From Piezodorus guildinii (taxonomy: Eukaryota > Arthropoda > Insecta > Hemiptera > Pentatomidae), in NCBI GenBank assembly GCA_023052935.1, contig CM041292.1, forward strand, positions 198,454,299-198,518,298: DNA of 64,000 nt, written 5' to 3'. The notes beneath the pieces are model-generated. The model did not search any database. It was not told where the DNA came from and saw nothing but the letters and a program-made list of their open reading frames with translations. The position numbers and the translations under genes were made by a program. Positions 35,431-46,680 of the stretch are shown in pieces (position 1 is the first letter of the stretch; every line of letters begins with the position of its first letter).

Positions 35431-36892
35431 GGTGAGCATTGGACGAGTCTGTGTAGGCGGAATTTGGTGGTATCGGCATCGAACCTTCGGGTTCGCTAAG
35501 CATGTTATTATTATTATAAAGTAATAAATGGGACATAAACTCATTACTGATTGTTGTACATAAAAACATATCCAAATAACTAAATAATTTTCTCATCATA
35601 AATATATCTTTGGCTAACTTATATTATTTTTTCATTATTATTTACTTTAACTAGTTACAATTTTTATTTTATTACTCTTATTCTTATTGATTCATCTTTT
35701 TTTATTATCTTACCTATTTTTAAGCCTTTTTACTAAGCTCCGTTTCGCACGATACCTACCATTACCTCGAGACTACTTTTTCGCCAAAACGCACACACGT
35801 GAAACTTTAGGGACAATTCGGTTTATATGTGTTAGTGGCCATTGAAGAACACACAAAAAAAAAGTTTATTTTTTATAATTTCATTCGATCAGGTGAATTC
35901 TGAGTTTAAAGGTTTAAAAAACAACTCGCTTCCACACCTATATCCAGAGTTAAACCACAAATAAATTTCATAATCAAAATGATGCTTAGGTTTTACTCCT
36001 TAAAACACTAACAAACGAAACTACAGTGTGTGCCGTGAGTTCATCCAGTCCGCCAGTCGAGTGTTAACTGTGTGTGGATTGGCCACGCCTTTAATGTCGG
36101 TGCTAAAGCGGTCAAGATCGACGGATTATGACTGTTTGGCATAAACAGTTGGGGTCAGGTGCGATAATACCTGAAAATCCCAGTGGCGTGAGAACACCTG
36201 ACTTTGTGCATTCTTGTTTTTATACACCTCAGCTCACTTTTAGGCTCCTAATATTAAAATACAATCCAATGATGAATTCTCAAAAAAAAAAAAAAAAAGG
36301 TTTAGTAAATAGAAATTTAAAATATTTGAAAAATCTACCGTAAAAATCCATATATTTTTTAGCATGAATTATTATTACCCTGCTGTTTTTTTTTTTGTGT
36401 GTTTTTTTCTGACCTGAAATTTCATTTTTTTCCCGAAAATCTCGCTGAGTAATTGAAATATGGTGATAATTCACAAAATATACCTGTAATTCCTAATTAT
36501 GTTATTATTATAATATATTTCCTTACCTTAAGGATCAACCAATCAACCCATGGAAGAGTAGACATGAGTATCCCGAGAGTCAAGGCGAGAATCCCAAGAA
36601 CGACGACTGCTAAACGGCCTGAAAATTATAAAAAAAAAAAATTAAGCAACCTAATCGATTAAAGTAAAATATTATCACTAGATAAAAATAATATAATATC
36701 CATTTATATATTACTCTAAAACCATCTTTTTAACACAGACAATAATAAATAATTTCCTGGCATATATAGTGATAAAAGATCCTGTGATGGACAAGTTTTT
36801 TTTATTTCATTCCCATCTCACTTTAAATGTCATAATTATCTATAATTGTATCTAACACGATAATGTATATAAATATATAAAATAATAATATA
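35431..36892. other. Unassigned sequence
   Basis: No feature was recognised. 36000-36250 is visibly richer in G+C but contains no frame or repeat that I can name. Confidence 0.4.
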
Positions 36893-36960
36893 AATTCTTT
36901 ATTTATTCTGGGACAAGTCCCTTCAGAATAATGTTATAGACAAATTAAATTGGAACTTCA

Positions 36961-36962
<2 letters not shown>
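36893..36962 (-). mobile_element. LINE-C 3' end, inverted
   Basis: On the minus strand it reads from TACTGAAGTTCC to GGGACTTGTCCCAGAATAAA and AAGAATTT, the last 70 bases of LINE-C. It lies head-to-head with the forward LINE-C segment at 37022 across a (TA)n tract. Confidence 0.78.

Positions 36963-37012
<50 letters not shown>
36963..37012. repeat. (TA)n microsatellite
   Basis: About 24 TA units between the two LINE-C pieces. Confidence 0.95.
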
Positions 37013-37014
<2 letters not shown>

Positions 37015-37021
37015 TGATATA

Positions 37022-37645
37022 TATTATGTGCTGCCTTAACTGCCTGATACGTTTCATCTTTGGGATATCCAGAGACACCTCTGTAACCCGATTCTACGAT
37101 GAGTTAAAGTGGCTTTATCCTTCCTACCGTTCTAAGTACCTCCTGGCATCCTTTCTTTACCAATTCTCCGATCTCAACGTCCATCTTACATCTCAGATAT
37201 GTTTCATTTAAATCCTCACCTGCAACACTCGTTTGCGACCTTCGGACCTGTATATAACGCCTCATCGAACCGCAGCTTTCGTCAGATCTTTCCTTATCCG
37301 ATCCTCGTCCCTATGGAATTCTATTCCTTCTTATATCCGTCACTCCAATACTCTTCCGACCTTCAAATCTCGTTTGTTCCAACACTTTCTGTCTATCCAA
37401 TTTTCAAATAACCCCAATTAATTAGCAATTATCAATACAAATCAGTAAATAGAGCAGAGAAAAACAATTATTTACTTTATGCATCGTAATAAACATTTAT
37501 GTATTTTATGTTACACTTTTCATAAGCATTGTAAATTTATTTTAATTAGCCCTTTATATATGTAAATATTTTATTTTATTTTTTTGTCTAGTTTGTTTTA
37601 TTTGTTTTTCTAAATTATTATTATTAGAAGCTACCTGTTATCACG
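37022..37645 (+). pseudogene. LINE-C ORF2 C-terminal fragment
   Basis: The first frame reads LNCLIRFIFGISRDTSVTR and YRSKYLLASFLYQF. A second frame (37233-37421) carries PHRTAAFVRSFLIRSSSLWN, IPSYIRHSNTLPTF and the end of the protein. Together they follow the copy at 24755-25665, with a frameshift near 37200. The 3' UTR is cut off near 37645, and the missing terminal segment is the one found inverted at 36893-36962. Confidence 0.8.
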
Positions 37646-38119
37646 GCTAGGGGGTTCTGGAAGGACATTTTTTTTTTAAACAATTCAAATCAAAACGAAT
37701 AAAAACGCTCGATTTCTAGAAATTAAACTCAGAAAAAACGTAAAAATGTAGAGATAAAATGGTTTAGTACAGTTCGACATTGACTAGCACCCGGTACTAA
37801 AAGAACGATTATCTACTGAGAACCATGACATTTAGAATGAACAGTAGCCGACAGATTGATATCTTGCGCGGTTACAGATGCGGGTCTTGTGTCTATTAGC
37901 CAAGCCGCAACCTAGCGAAAGAAACCTATGGTCATAATAATGAGACGATAAGCTGTTGTAAATACCGGAAGTTAATTGTTATATTTAACAACTTATTGCT
38001 CGAGATGGAATTCCAAGATCATAATTTCCGGCAGGTGTCTATATGGGAAGATAAGAACATAATTTAAAATAAAAAATCCAATTAATGAACTGTATTAAAG
38101 CAGAGGAGTAAGTTCATAA
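37646..38119. other. Unassigned sequence
   Basis: Nothing recognised. Confidence 0.4.
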
Positions 38120-38405
38120 AACAATCAGTAAGTTTTATCGGTTTTTCATCACTCATTTTTAACTTATACAAGCCTGTTTATAAGATAATATTTTATCTAA
38201 AATCTATAGGTTTACAATGGTATATTATAAATGTCTACTACTTTTCGAGTGTTCAAGAACAAAATATAAAAAATACTTTTGCAGTTTTCTCGTTTAGTTG
38301 TGTATCGAATCCGCTCAACTTATACATTAAACTGTTTCTTATCAATGGTTACAACATGATATAGTTATTTGTTTTATAGAATCTACGAAACTAAAGCTAC
38401 TGACA
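38120..38405 (+). repeat. Repeat-F copy 6, middle part only
   Basis: CAGTAAGTTTTATCGG, TTTTTCATCACTC and the ATAGAATCTACGAAACTAAAG block follow copy 3 in order. Both ends are missing. Confidence 0.68.
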
Positions 38406-38546
38406 ATATCGATATTGTTTCTGATTTAGTAAGCAATATTTATTAAATAGTTTTTGTTTATTAGTTTTACTATTATTAGAGCTGTAATAAAGATATTATT
38501 GCACTGAGACTATTTTGAGAAACGACAGAATACTTTTTACTATTTT

Positions 38547-38799
38547 GTGGATGTAATTAGTTGACCGTTGAGAATTAATGCAAGGAATTAGTCCGGATGG
38601 CGGTCATTAAATGAAACAACTAAATAGTTTCACCTATTTATTCTTTGCCAACGTTTCGACCCCCTTTGTGGGTTCCATTCTCCCACCATGCGCCCTGATG
38701 ATGACCCACAAAGGGGATCGAAACGTTGGCAAACAATAAATAGGTGAAACTATTTAGTTGTTTCATTTAATGATCGCCACCCAGACTAATTCCTTGCAT
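38547..38799. mobile_element. Foldback element with hairpin motif and 13-bp TSD
   Basis: Inverted arms of about 90 bases (38577-38669 and 38702-38799) are nearly identical in inverse complement, from AATGCAAGGAATTAGTC inward to CCAACGTTTCGA. A one-sided tail of about 30 bases (38547-38576) lies outside the left arm. TTTTTACTATTTT at 38534-38546 and 38800-38812 is a 13-bp direct repeat consistent with a target-site duplication. The right arm carries GCC, CTGATGAT, an inner stem (GACCC against GGG), GAAACGTT and GGC. There is no coding capacity. A variable-length TSD and one-sided tail suggest retrotransposition, possibly by a Penelope-like machinery. Confidence 0.82.
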
Positions 38800-39054
38800 T
38801 TTTTACTATTTTATTTAAATTTTTTATACAATACACAGCAGACGGACTTTTTTCCAACGTAGTATGCTGTTTGTTTTATTTTTTTTATCAACATAAGTTC
38901 ATAGTATTTTGGGTTATAAACTAAATTTTTAAATTATTAGAAAAATCAAATATTCATATAAAACATTATTTTTTACATCAGACAGTATTTATTTAATTTA
39001 TAAATTTTGTTATTATATACAAATTAATTTTATTAATAATAACAAATTAATTTT

Positions 39055-39205
39055 AGTTTCATTTTATGTAATTTGACTTTTCTTTTGTTTGTATTGTAAA
39101 TATTGTATGAATGTTATCATGTAGCAATATTATTTAAAAATATATTCATTTATTCGGATTTTAATATATCCGAATAAATGAATATATTATTACCAAAAAA
39201 AAAAA
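39055..39205 (+). mobile_element. LINE-A 3' UTR-only fragment
   Basis: CATTTTATGTAATTTGAC, TTGTAAATATTGTATGAATG and an A-rich end match the 3' UTR of the copies at 22367 and 3852. A local palindrome (ATATTCATTTATTCGGATTT against its complement, about 39143-39188) is also present. Confidence 0.7.
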
Positions 39206-40700
39206 TCGGATATTAGTTTGTTTTGATAATTCTTTTTAAAAATTAGAAATTTCTTTTGTTTAAGATTGTAAGATATTTCCAAATTTTAAGTATTATTATC
39301 ATTGAATAAGATGATTTATTTTTTTTTTTAGAATATGGAGATTTCAACAGTAGAGATAATGAAATTTTAAAACAATAATGAGGTGTTATCAGGTATCTTT
39401 TACCTCAGATTATCAAGGAAATGCATGATGTCGAACAGAGACTGTTACATTCTGTTGCAATAAGCTTTGGGACGAACAAACTTGCGGAATTGCATAGTGG
39501 AGGATCTACCTCAAAGAAGAATCCTTTTAGTTTAGCGAAGGAGACGGTTAGAGATGAAAGTGCCGATGAGGCAAGAATAATGGCGTAAGGCGTCTTCGGC
39601 GGTCATCGAAGTCGAGGACTTCCGCCTGCGTAGCTCCCAGTTGCAAGAACCTTCCTCAGGGTGTGGCCTTAATGTGAGTCAGCTGTGCTGAAGAAGAGAA
39701 TGGTCTTCAATGAGTATTCCAGATATCACTTCTTTCGTGCCATTTAGGACTCTTAATAATAATAATTGTTATTTCTAGTAAATTTTAGGTAAAAGGCCTC
39801 TTATTTTATGTCTAATTTCGAGTACAAAATTCTCACCCTGATCAATCATTCGAATTATCCTTTTTTTTTAGAATATGTAAACATTGTTGACCAAGTAAAG
39901 TTGATTTTATAAACACAGAGACGATTAAAATTAAAATTAAAAAAAATAAGCCACGAACTTATTTCACAACCCAATATCTTAGCCGTGTTCCTACTTGTTA
40001 AAAAATATTATAAGAGATTTTCCTAACACTTGTTTTCAGGAGCGTAGATGATTAAAATGGCTGCAACACTAAAATTATTGGCCAGGAAAATATTCTATCT
40101 ACGGTTTTATATTTAGGAATCACGGTAAAGAAACCATGAAAATCAAATTTTTGATTGGTAAAGTTAATCAAAATTGCAGGATTTCAATTGAATTGACCCA
40201 TTTTAAAACATGTCGGTATTTTTCAGATAGCTTCAATTTTTTATGTATATTTCTGACAAATAAAAAATATGCGGTCAACATTACTGAGTTCTTAAATATA
40301 TTTCTTCAAAAGATTTTTTTAATTTCAATTTATAATTTTTTCCTTTTACTTTTCATTAAAAAAATAAAATCATACAATCAATTGGAAAACCCGATATTAG
40401 TTCTACTTTTATTTTGATTTAATTAGAATATGCTAATTGTAAAATAATATGTTATTTTAAATCCAATGGATATACTGTATTTTGTTGGGATTACTTGAAA
40501 TATTGTTAGAGAGACTTCCTGTTTAACTTAAATAGATTATACCAATTTTCAGTTTATCAGACCAAGTTCAAGAGAAAAAAAAATACATATTTAGAAATAG
40601 AAAAAAAACACAATAAATTTCACATTACTGATGGCCTCTAAGATAGTAATCCATGGATTCACCTATAAATTCTCATGTTTTTTCACTACCTATAATTACC
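39206..40700. other. Unassigned sequence with a G+C-richer island
   Basis: 39420-39730 is visibly richer in G+C than its surroundings and could be a decayed coding remnant, but no family motif was recognised. The 93-codon frame at 40136-40417 is AT-rich and unremarkable. Confidence 0.4.
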
Positions 40701-40710
40701 TAATAATTAC

Positions 40711-40980
40711 TTCCATCATATCTTTATTCGTATAATAAACTACATAACTCGTCAATATTAGTCGACGTTTCAGGGCTTTGATGTAAGCTAAAAATATAAA
40801 AATAAATAAAATAAAATAAATAATGTATAATGGACACAAAAGTCTTTATAATAAGGACTAAGCCACGAAACGTCGAAGAATATTGAAAAGTTGCATAGTT
40901 AATTAGAATAATAAATATACGATGGAAGAAATTCAAGCTTATTTCAATATGTATTTAATATGTCGAATTAATCTTGAAAC
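40711..40980. mobile_element. Foldback element (hairpin family), diverged
   Basis: Inverted arms at about 40711-40775 and 40862-40925 pair by inverse complement, with landmarks TTCCATCATAT against GATGGAAG, and GTCGACGTTTCAGG against CACGAAACGTCGAAG. A one-sided tail extends to 40980. TAATAATTAC at 40701-40710 and 40981-40990 is a possible 10-bp target duplication. The CTGATGA half of the loop is not preserved. Confidence 0.65.
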
Positions 40981-41164
40981 TAATAATTACACTTACATAA
41001 ATATATAAGCTTCATTAATTTCATCAATGACATCTAATCTAATGACACACTATCTAATGACATTAGTCAATTAATATGCATTTCATATGGATCAATTCAT
41101 AATTAATTATTATTTTTGAGCTATTATTTATTGAATAACTTTAAAAAGCTTTCCTATTACTTTC

Positions 41165-41945
41165 AGATACCTATATCTGAAATATATTGGTAAGTGAAAG
41201 TATTGCGGTCGTGAAAATTCTCGAATTCCATATATTAATAATTCTCGAAATACACGTTTTAGGGTTTCCTGAGTCCAAATGACCAAGTTCCGGTAACTCC
41301 CGGGCTAAAACGAAAAATCCTATGAAACTAAAATTTAATATTGAAGTCAACTATACCTCCGAGATGTTACAAAAACTTTTTCATCAAAATCAGCTTACAA
41401 GAAGGGCCCCATTATACTAACAGTTTTGATTAAACTCGCTATATCGGTGTAATATTAAATGGGCTTCGATATCATGTAGGTTTAATTCTGATTAAAATAG
41501 TCCGCAGGGCTTAAATGCCGTTATTTTAACTTTTCTTCTTCTAAAGCACCTTTAATTTTGCAGATTCTATAAAAATAACCATATTATCTTGTTACCATCA
41601 ATAAAAAACAGTTAAAAATATAAGTTAAACGAATTCGATATCTAACTAAAGGAGAAAACTGAAAAAATATTTTTTTTTTTTGCAATTTTATTTAGTGATG
41701 TATAATATATCGTTGGAAAGCTAAAGATTTTAGAAAAAATATTATCTTATAGATAAGCTTGTAAAAGTTAATAAAGAGTGATGAAAAGCCGATATATTAT
41801 AACTGATAATTTTTTTATATATGTTAATAAAACATATGCTTGTTAAGAAAAATTCAGTTTAATTGATTCTTTATCAGTTTCACTAATCTTTATCTCTAAA
41901 TGTTTTTGGAAATTCTTTAATATATTTTAACAACGAATTTTTTTT
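41165..41945 (-). repeat. Repeat-F copy 7
   Basis: The minus-strand copy contains both the 3' palindrome region (41165-41215, with CTTTCAGATACC and GGTAAGTGAAAG facing each other) and most of the body. The left (5') end near 41945 is degraded. Confidence 0.75.
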
Positions 41946-42170
41946 CTACAGCATCGATTTCGTAAGACTAAAATTTTTAGTAAGTAATTAAGGGATATAT
42001 TTATCAATTAATAATCAATGATTAGTTCCGGATTAAATGAATCGGATTAGACTCAATTAACAGCCATTAATCATTACTGAAACCTTTCTATTTGACTCTA
42101 ATCTCAACGGTTTGTCAATATTCTTTCTAAAGAGATAATCTGAACATTATTAATGACACTATAGGATCGG

Positions 42171-42476
42171 ATGCCGTACATCAGAAATGAGGCTAGTGGT
42201 TTAATGAGATTCATTGGGAATTTTATCAATGTTTATTTTGTGTTTGATAGATCGAAAAATTATATTGCATTACTCAAAAGTGCAGGAGAAAAATCTGTCA
42301 TCTTTCTCGTCTTCGACATCCATCAAATGCCGAAGGTTTACCGAACATTGAGGTTTGCCGAAGACCAGACTGAGGAGGTCTTTACCACCAAAGAGGTTAT
42401 GTCACTTTTGGAGTTAGAGGAAGTGAGGAATCGAGGTCCCATATTGGGAAGTAATCCAAAGGCTCTTCCGCCGTAA
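42171..42476 (+). CDS. Unrecognised open reading frame (101 codons)
   Basis: A plus-strand frame with balanced amino-acid composition (for example YIALLKSAGEKSVIFLVFD, then VYRTLRFAEDQTEEVFTTK) lies in sequence somewhat richer in G+C than its flanks. I recognise no domain, signal peptide or membrane segment. No intron signals or partner exons were identified. It may be a fragment of a decayed gene or transposon, or chance; the first ATG was taken as start. It sits just upstream of a SINE. Confidence 0.25.
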   Translation: MPYIRNEASGLMRFIGNFINVYFVFDRSKNYIALLKSAGEKSVIFLVFDIHQMPKVYRTLRFAEDQTEEVFTTKEVMSLLELEEVRNRGPILGSNPKALPP

Positions 42477-42639
42477 AGATCATCGCTTCACAATTTAAAA
42501 GCTTTCTTCTGACGATGGTGAAAGTCTTATAAAACTCTGCTATCTGCAGCAGATCCAGCCGATTTGGAAACGGGTGACATGACGTTCCGAAATGAAAAGG
42601 ATGTTTTTACGTTTGTACTTTACTATTTTTAAATTAACC

Positions 42640-42914
42640 TTTCTATGCCAAAGGTCACGGATTAAAACCTGCGGGTGGCCTTAGGATTTTTTTTAATGGG
42701 AGTAAAAAATCCTTAGTTATGCCGTCCTTCGGAGGGGACATTAAAAGGTGGTCCGAGCTTGTGCGATGTCAAGTACTCGTTAAAGATCCCTATCCTAATA
42801 AAACCTGGATAGACAAAATTTAGGACTCCCACTGTAGCATCTTTCTATTAGCCTTAGTAGCATAAAGTGACGTTAAACGAATAAAAAAAATAATAATAAT
42901 AAAAAAAAAAAAAT
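42640..42914 (+). mobile_element. SINE family 2, 5'-truncated
   Basis: It begins with CTATGCCAAAGGTCACGG, has a B-box variant, the full body, the AGTAGCATAAAGTGACG block and a long A-rich tail. It is the left half of an inverted SINE pair. Confidence 0.85.
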
Positions 42915-42927
42915 TAATCCATGAAAT

Positions 42928-43150
42928 TTTTTATTTATTTAACGTCACATCTAGTTACTGTGGCTATTCGGAAGATACTACAACAGGAGTCCTAAATTTT
43001 TACTACCCAGGTTTAATTAGGATAAGGATCTTTAACAAATACCTGACGTCGCACAGGCTCGGGACCACCTTGTTACGTCCCCTTCGAACGATGGGATGGT
43101 ACTCCAATTAAAAAATCCTAGGGCCACCTGTGGGTTTAAAAACCCGTGAA
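42928..43150 (-). mobile_element. SINE family 2, 5'-truncated
   Basis: The minus-strand copy has a (AAAT)n tail at 42928-42940 and ends near the B box at about 43140. Together with 42640-42914 it forms a tail-to-tail inverted pair separated by about 13 bases. Confidence 0.82.
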
Positions 43151-43816
43151 CTATTTATGAACTTTAAATTTCAGCGGAAGCAGGTACTGTATGAGATTAA
43201 CTGTATTTTATTTTGTATTGCTTGGAAAAGGTTCAAAAAAAAATAATTTCGGTTAGATAAGGGAATTGGAAAATAAATTAAGTTATTGGATTTAAATATC
43301 CATTCCAGATCATAAGTGACCATATGTTTTTGTTTATTTATTTACTGAAATTTATTATAAAACTGTATTTGGTAATGCATCAAGTACAGATAAAAAAAAA
43401 AAAAGATAGATGATACAAAAAATTATATTATTGTAATCATATACCGTGTGTTCTGTTATCATTAGTTATTTTGAGTTAAAGGCGTCAAACATGTTTTCCA
43501 TAAACGCTTTTTATTTAAATATTCGGTCTAGAAACAGTACGAACCTTAGTAAAACCTTCACGATTTGCTGAGAAAAGGATTTTTTTTTCCTTTCTGATGA
43601 CTACTAATTTTAAAGAAATCCGTGAACTAGTCATTAATATTACATTTCTACTATTATCTATTTATTGAAATTAACTGTAGTTAAATATTGCAATAAATAT
43701 ATTCCTTGGAAAAAGTTTAAATTGAAATTATAGTGTTTGGATAAGGGCCTAGAAGAAAAAAACTGAGTTCGTGGATTTAAATATCCATTGGAGATACAAA
43801 GTAATTATATTTTGGG
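43151..43816. other. Unassigned sequence with two possible LINE-B tail fragments
   Basis: 43330-43400 and 43655-43700 resemble the LINE-B 3' UTR start (ATTGAAATTTACAACTG-type strings). Nothing else was recognised. Confidence 0.4.
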
Positions 43817-44032
43817 CAGGTCACATGTGGTGTAGTGGCTACATAACAGTCTTCTCTGCCTAAAGTCACCGGTTCTAACCCGACAAATGGCTCTAAGATT
43901 TTTTAATGAGCGTAAAAAATGGTCCAGAGCCTGTTAGACGGAAGGTGCTCGTGAAAGATCCCTATCAGAATTAAACCTAGATAGACAAAATTTAGGAATC
44001 CCACTGTTGCACAAAGTGACGTTAAATGATGT
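43817..44032 (+). mobile_element. SINE family 2 with intact tRNA-like head
   Basis: It begins with TCACATGTGGTGTAGTGG, has a B-box variant GGTTCTAACCC and a body with a deletion around the GGGAGTGAAAAATCC segment, and ends AAAGTGACGTTAAATG. Confidence 0.82.
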
Positions 44033-44375
44033 ACGAAACTGAAAATAACAAAATTAGTTATATGTAGGCATATACCAGATATTCGCCTCCCTATAATGCA
44101 CAATTCATGCTTGTAATTACAATTTGATTATTTAATTAATAATTTCATAATTTAACTTGTATTTTTATAATTTTTTATCTAAATATATTTTTTTAATTAA
44201 AAATAATTGAAATATTGTGACGTTTCCACCTGATATTTGCCTCAATTATAAAAAGGATAAAAAAAAAATTCTAACAAATAAATATAGTAATGCAAATTAA
44301 TTGCATACCTAAATATGACAGCTTAAGTTAGATATGTTTAAGCGTGAGAAATGTGAAATTAAATACACAATATTT

Positions 44376-44791
44376 AAATGAATTTCTACTTCACCACTCT
44401 AATTGAAAATAATTGCACTACGTTTCGGCTAAAATAGAATCTTCAGGTGCAATGGAACTAAGTTGATCTAAAAGTACAAAACATTGTCAAATTCACAAAT
44501 AATTATCTTACAATTTGTCATGAAATTATAAAACTATGTTAAAATGTATGATAAAAAAATAAATAAAACAAATAATATATATATAAATATATATGCAAAC
44601 GTACACGCAAATACATACAGGTAAAATTATTAATAACCTTCAATTTTAGATCAAATTAGTTCCATCGCACCTGAAGATGGCATTGTAGCCGAAACGTAGT
44701 GCGAATTTTTTCAATAAAGAGTGTTGAAGTAGAAATCAGCCTCCAATTTCATTCATAGAAATTGACCTTCACCTAAAAGAATCTACACCTT
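44376..44791. mobile_element. Foldback element with hairpin motif and 13-bp TSD
   Basis: Inverted arms (about 44381-44480 and 44650-44736) pair by inverse complement. A one-sided tail follows the right arm. ATACACAATATTT at 44363-44375 and 44792-44804 is a 13-bp direct repeat and probable target-site duplication. The right arm has CGCAC, CTGAAGAT, GGC, a loop, GCC, GAAACGTA and GTGCG. On the minus strand the left arm has TGCAC and GTGCA in the outer stem positions, a compensated C-G to T-A change. No protein is encoded. Confidence 0.82.
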
Positions 44792-44804
44792 ATACACAAT
44801 ATTT

Positions 44805-46242
44805 TTTTAAATTAATATTCTGAATATTATCTGTTTTTGTTTAATTTCTCATTTATCTATAATACTCTTTCCACTACGTTTAAGCATAGATGAATGAAAT
44901 GGATAATTTAAATTAGAAAATAATCGATAATAATAGATAAATAAATTAATTCTAGTGATACTATTATTTTCAAATATAGTAATATTAAATACCTATGCAA
45001 GCAAACGTAATATGCAATTTGAAATGCGTAAGTAATTTTGTAAAAGTATCATTAAGTTAATTATCGTAACTGACCACGAAATCACCGTTTTTATAACTTG
45101 TTAGGGCAGGGATATTAGAAAGATCATGTTCAAGGTAACTTGAGTACGACAGGTAATAATTTCCACGAAGCCAATTGATTCCAAATTAAGTGAAAATTAT
45201 AAATAAAATTTATTTTTTATTTGACAACAATGAGGAAAAACAGTTTGTTACTCACGTATCATCGCAAAGTATATCTTTAGAGACCTGAGAATTTTTTTTT
45301 TTTTTTTTTTTTTTTAATAATACCTAATAGCATTGTTTTAAAGGACAAACTGTAAATAAGAAAAACCGATTTTTAAGTGAGCTTATAAAGTATAATTTAA
45401 CATTCCAAAATAATTGAGATATATAGCTGAAAACGATCATATTAAGTAATCTTAAGATTGTTTCATAAATCTTTGAAAACATGTATTAATATATAGAAGA
45501 TAAAATCTCGTTTCTGATAGCATAGAATTTACGTAATAAAATTTTAGCGATGTAGGCGATTTCACATGGCAAAAGGCGATAGAATTTTTTTTAACGATAA
45601 AAAAATAACCAGTATAATTAAAAAAAAAAAGGATTTATAAACATGACATGCTTAAATAAGAGACTTGCATTCCTGTGGGTCACCCTAACTTACGAAATAC
45701 GAGGAAACGGGGGCTTAGATACAAACCGCAAAGTCGTATGGGTTCAAAAACATTTCAGTAACATATACAATTAATTTTTTTTTCAATACTAGTACAAAAA
45801 ATTACTTTAAAAAAATAACTTTCTAACTAATAAGACTGCATTTAACGTATATGTTTAGTTGATTAGTTAATAATTTTTTTTTATCTTTATATAACTTTGT
45901 AAACTTTATATAAATATACTAACCTATTTTTTAATTTATAAAAAAAAAACAGAATTGCTGAGAATTTCATAACTTATGTCTTCTATGAAATGTTTATAAA
46001 AATACTTTTGCTTCATAATCTCAATTTTTTATTACTGAGAAGTATGTTGATCTACCTAAATTTATGAACTTTTTTATTTATTTTTACGTTATATAATTTT
46101 AAATAAAAGTTATATTCTAATATATAAAAAAAAATTCTATCGTCGACAAGTTAAAAGAAAAAAAAGCAACGAGATTCTGATGAACTATTAATGACTCTGG
46201 GTGTGTTTATTTATGAGAAGTGATTTTTAAAATATAATGAAA
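44805..46242. other. Unassigned AT-rich sequence
   Basis: Nothing recognised. Confidence 0.4.
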
Positions 46243-46312
46243 TGAATAAACTTCTTTATTATCCTGGGACTAAAGTCCCTTAAGAATAAAATAAAATACA
46301 TAATTGATGACC
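46243..46312 (-). mobile_element. LINE-C-like 3' end fragment
   Basis: On the minus strand TTCTTAAGGGACTTTAGTCC, CAGGATAATAAAG and A-rich sequence follow the LINE-C 3' terminus. Confidence 0.6.
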
Positions 46313-46680
46313 GAAACAGTATGGTCATGGCTTAGAATAACAAATTACTAAACTAAAAAAATAATTAAGGTCGTATTATATATACATCTTTACAAGTCAG
46401 ACATACAGAATGAAATAAAAAAACATAAACACACACATACAAAAATAACATTTTTTACGAACTTGGTATTTTGACTTGACGTATACCAATCGTCCAGTTT
46501 TATCGCAATCTGTCATACATTTTAATCCAAAGATCACCCAAGTTATATGTGATACAGATTCAATTTCATTCCAAATCCTACTAAAACATTTCCTCCAATA
46601 ACGTAAAATTAATATTAATAATGTAGTAAGGAATACTTGGGCGTTTTGATAGAATAGAGAAATTATCTGCCTATTTTTTT

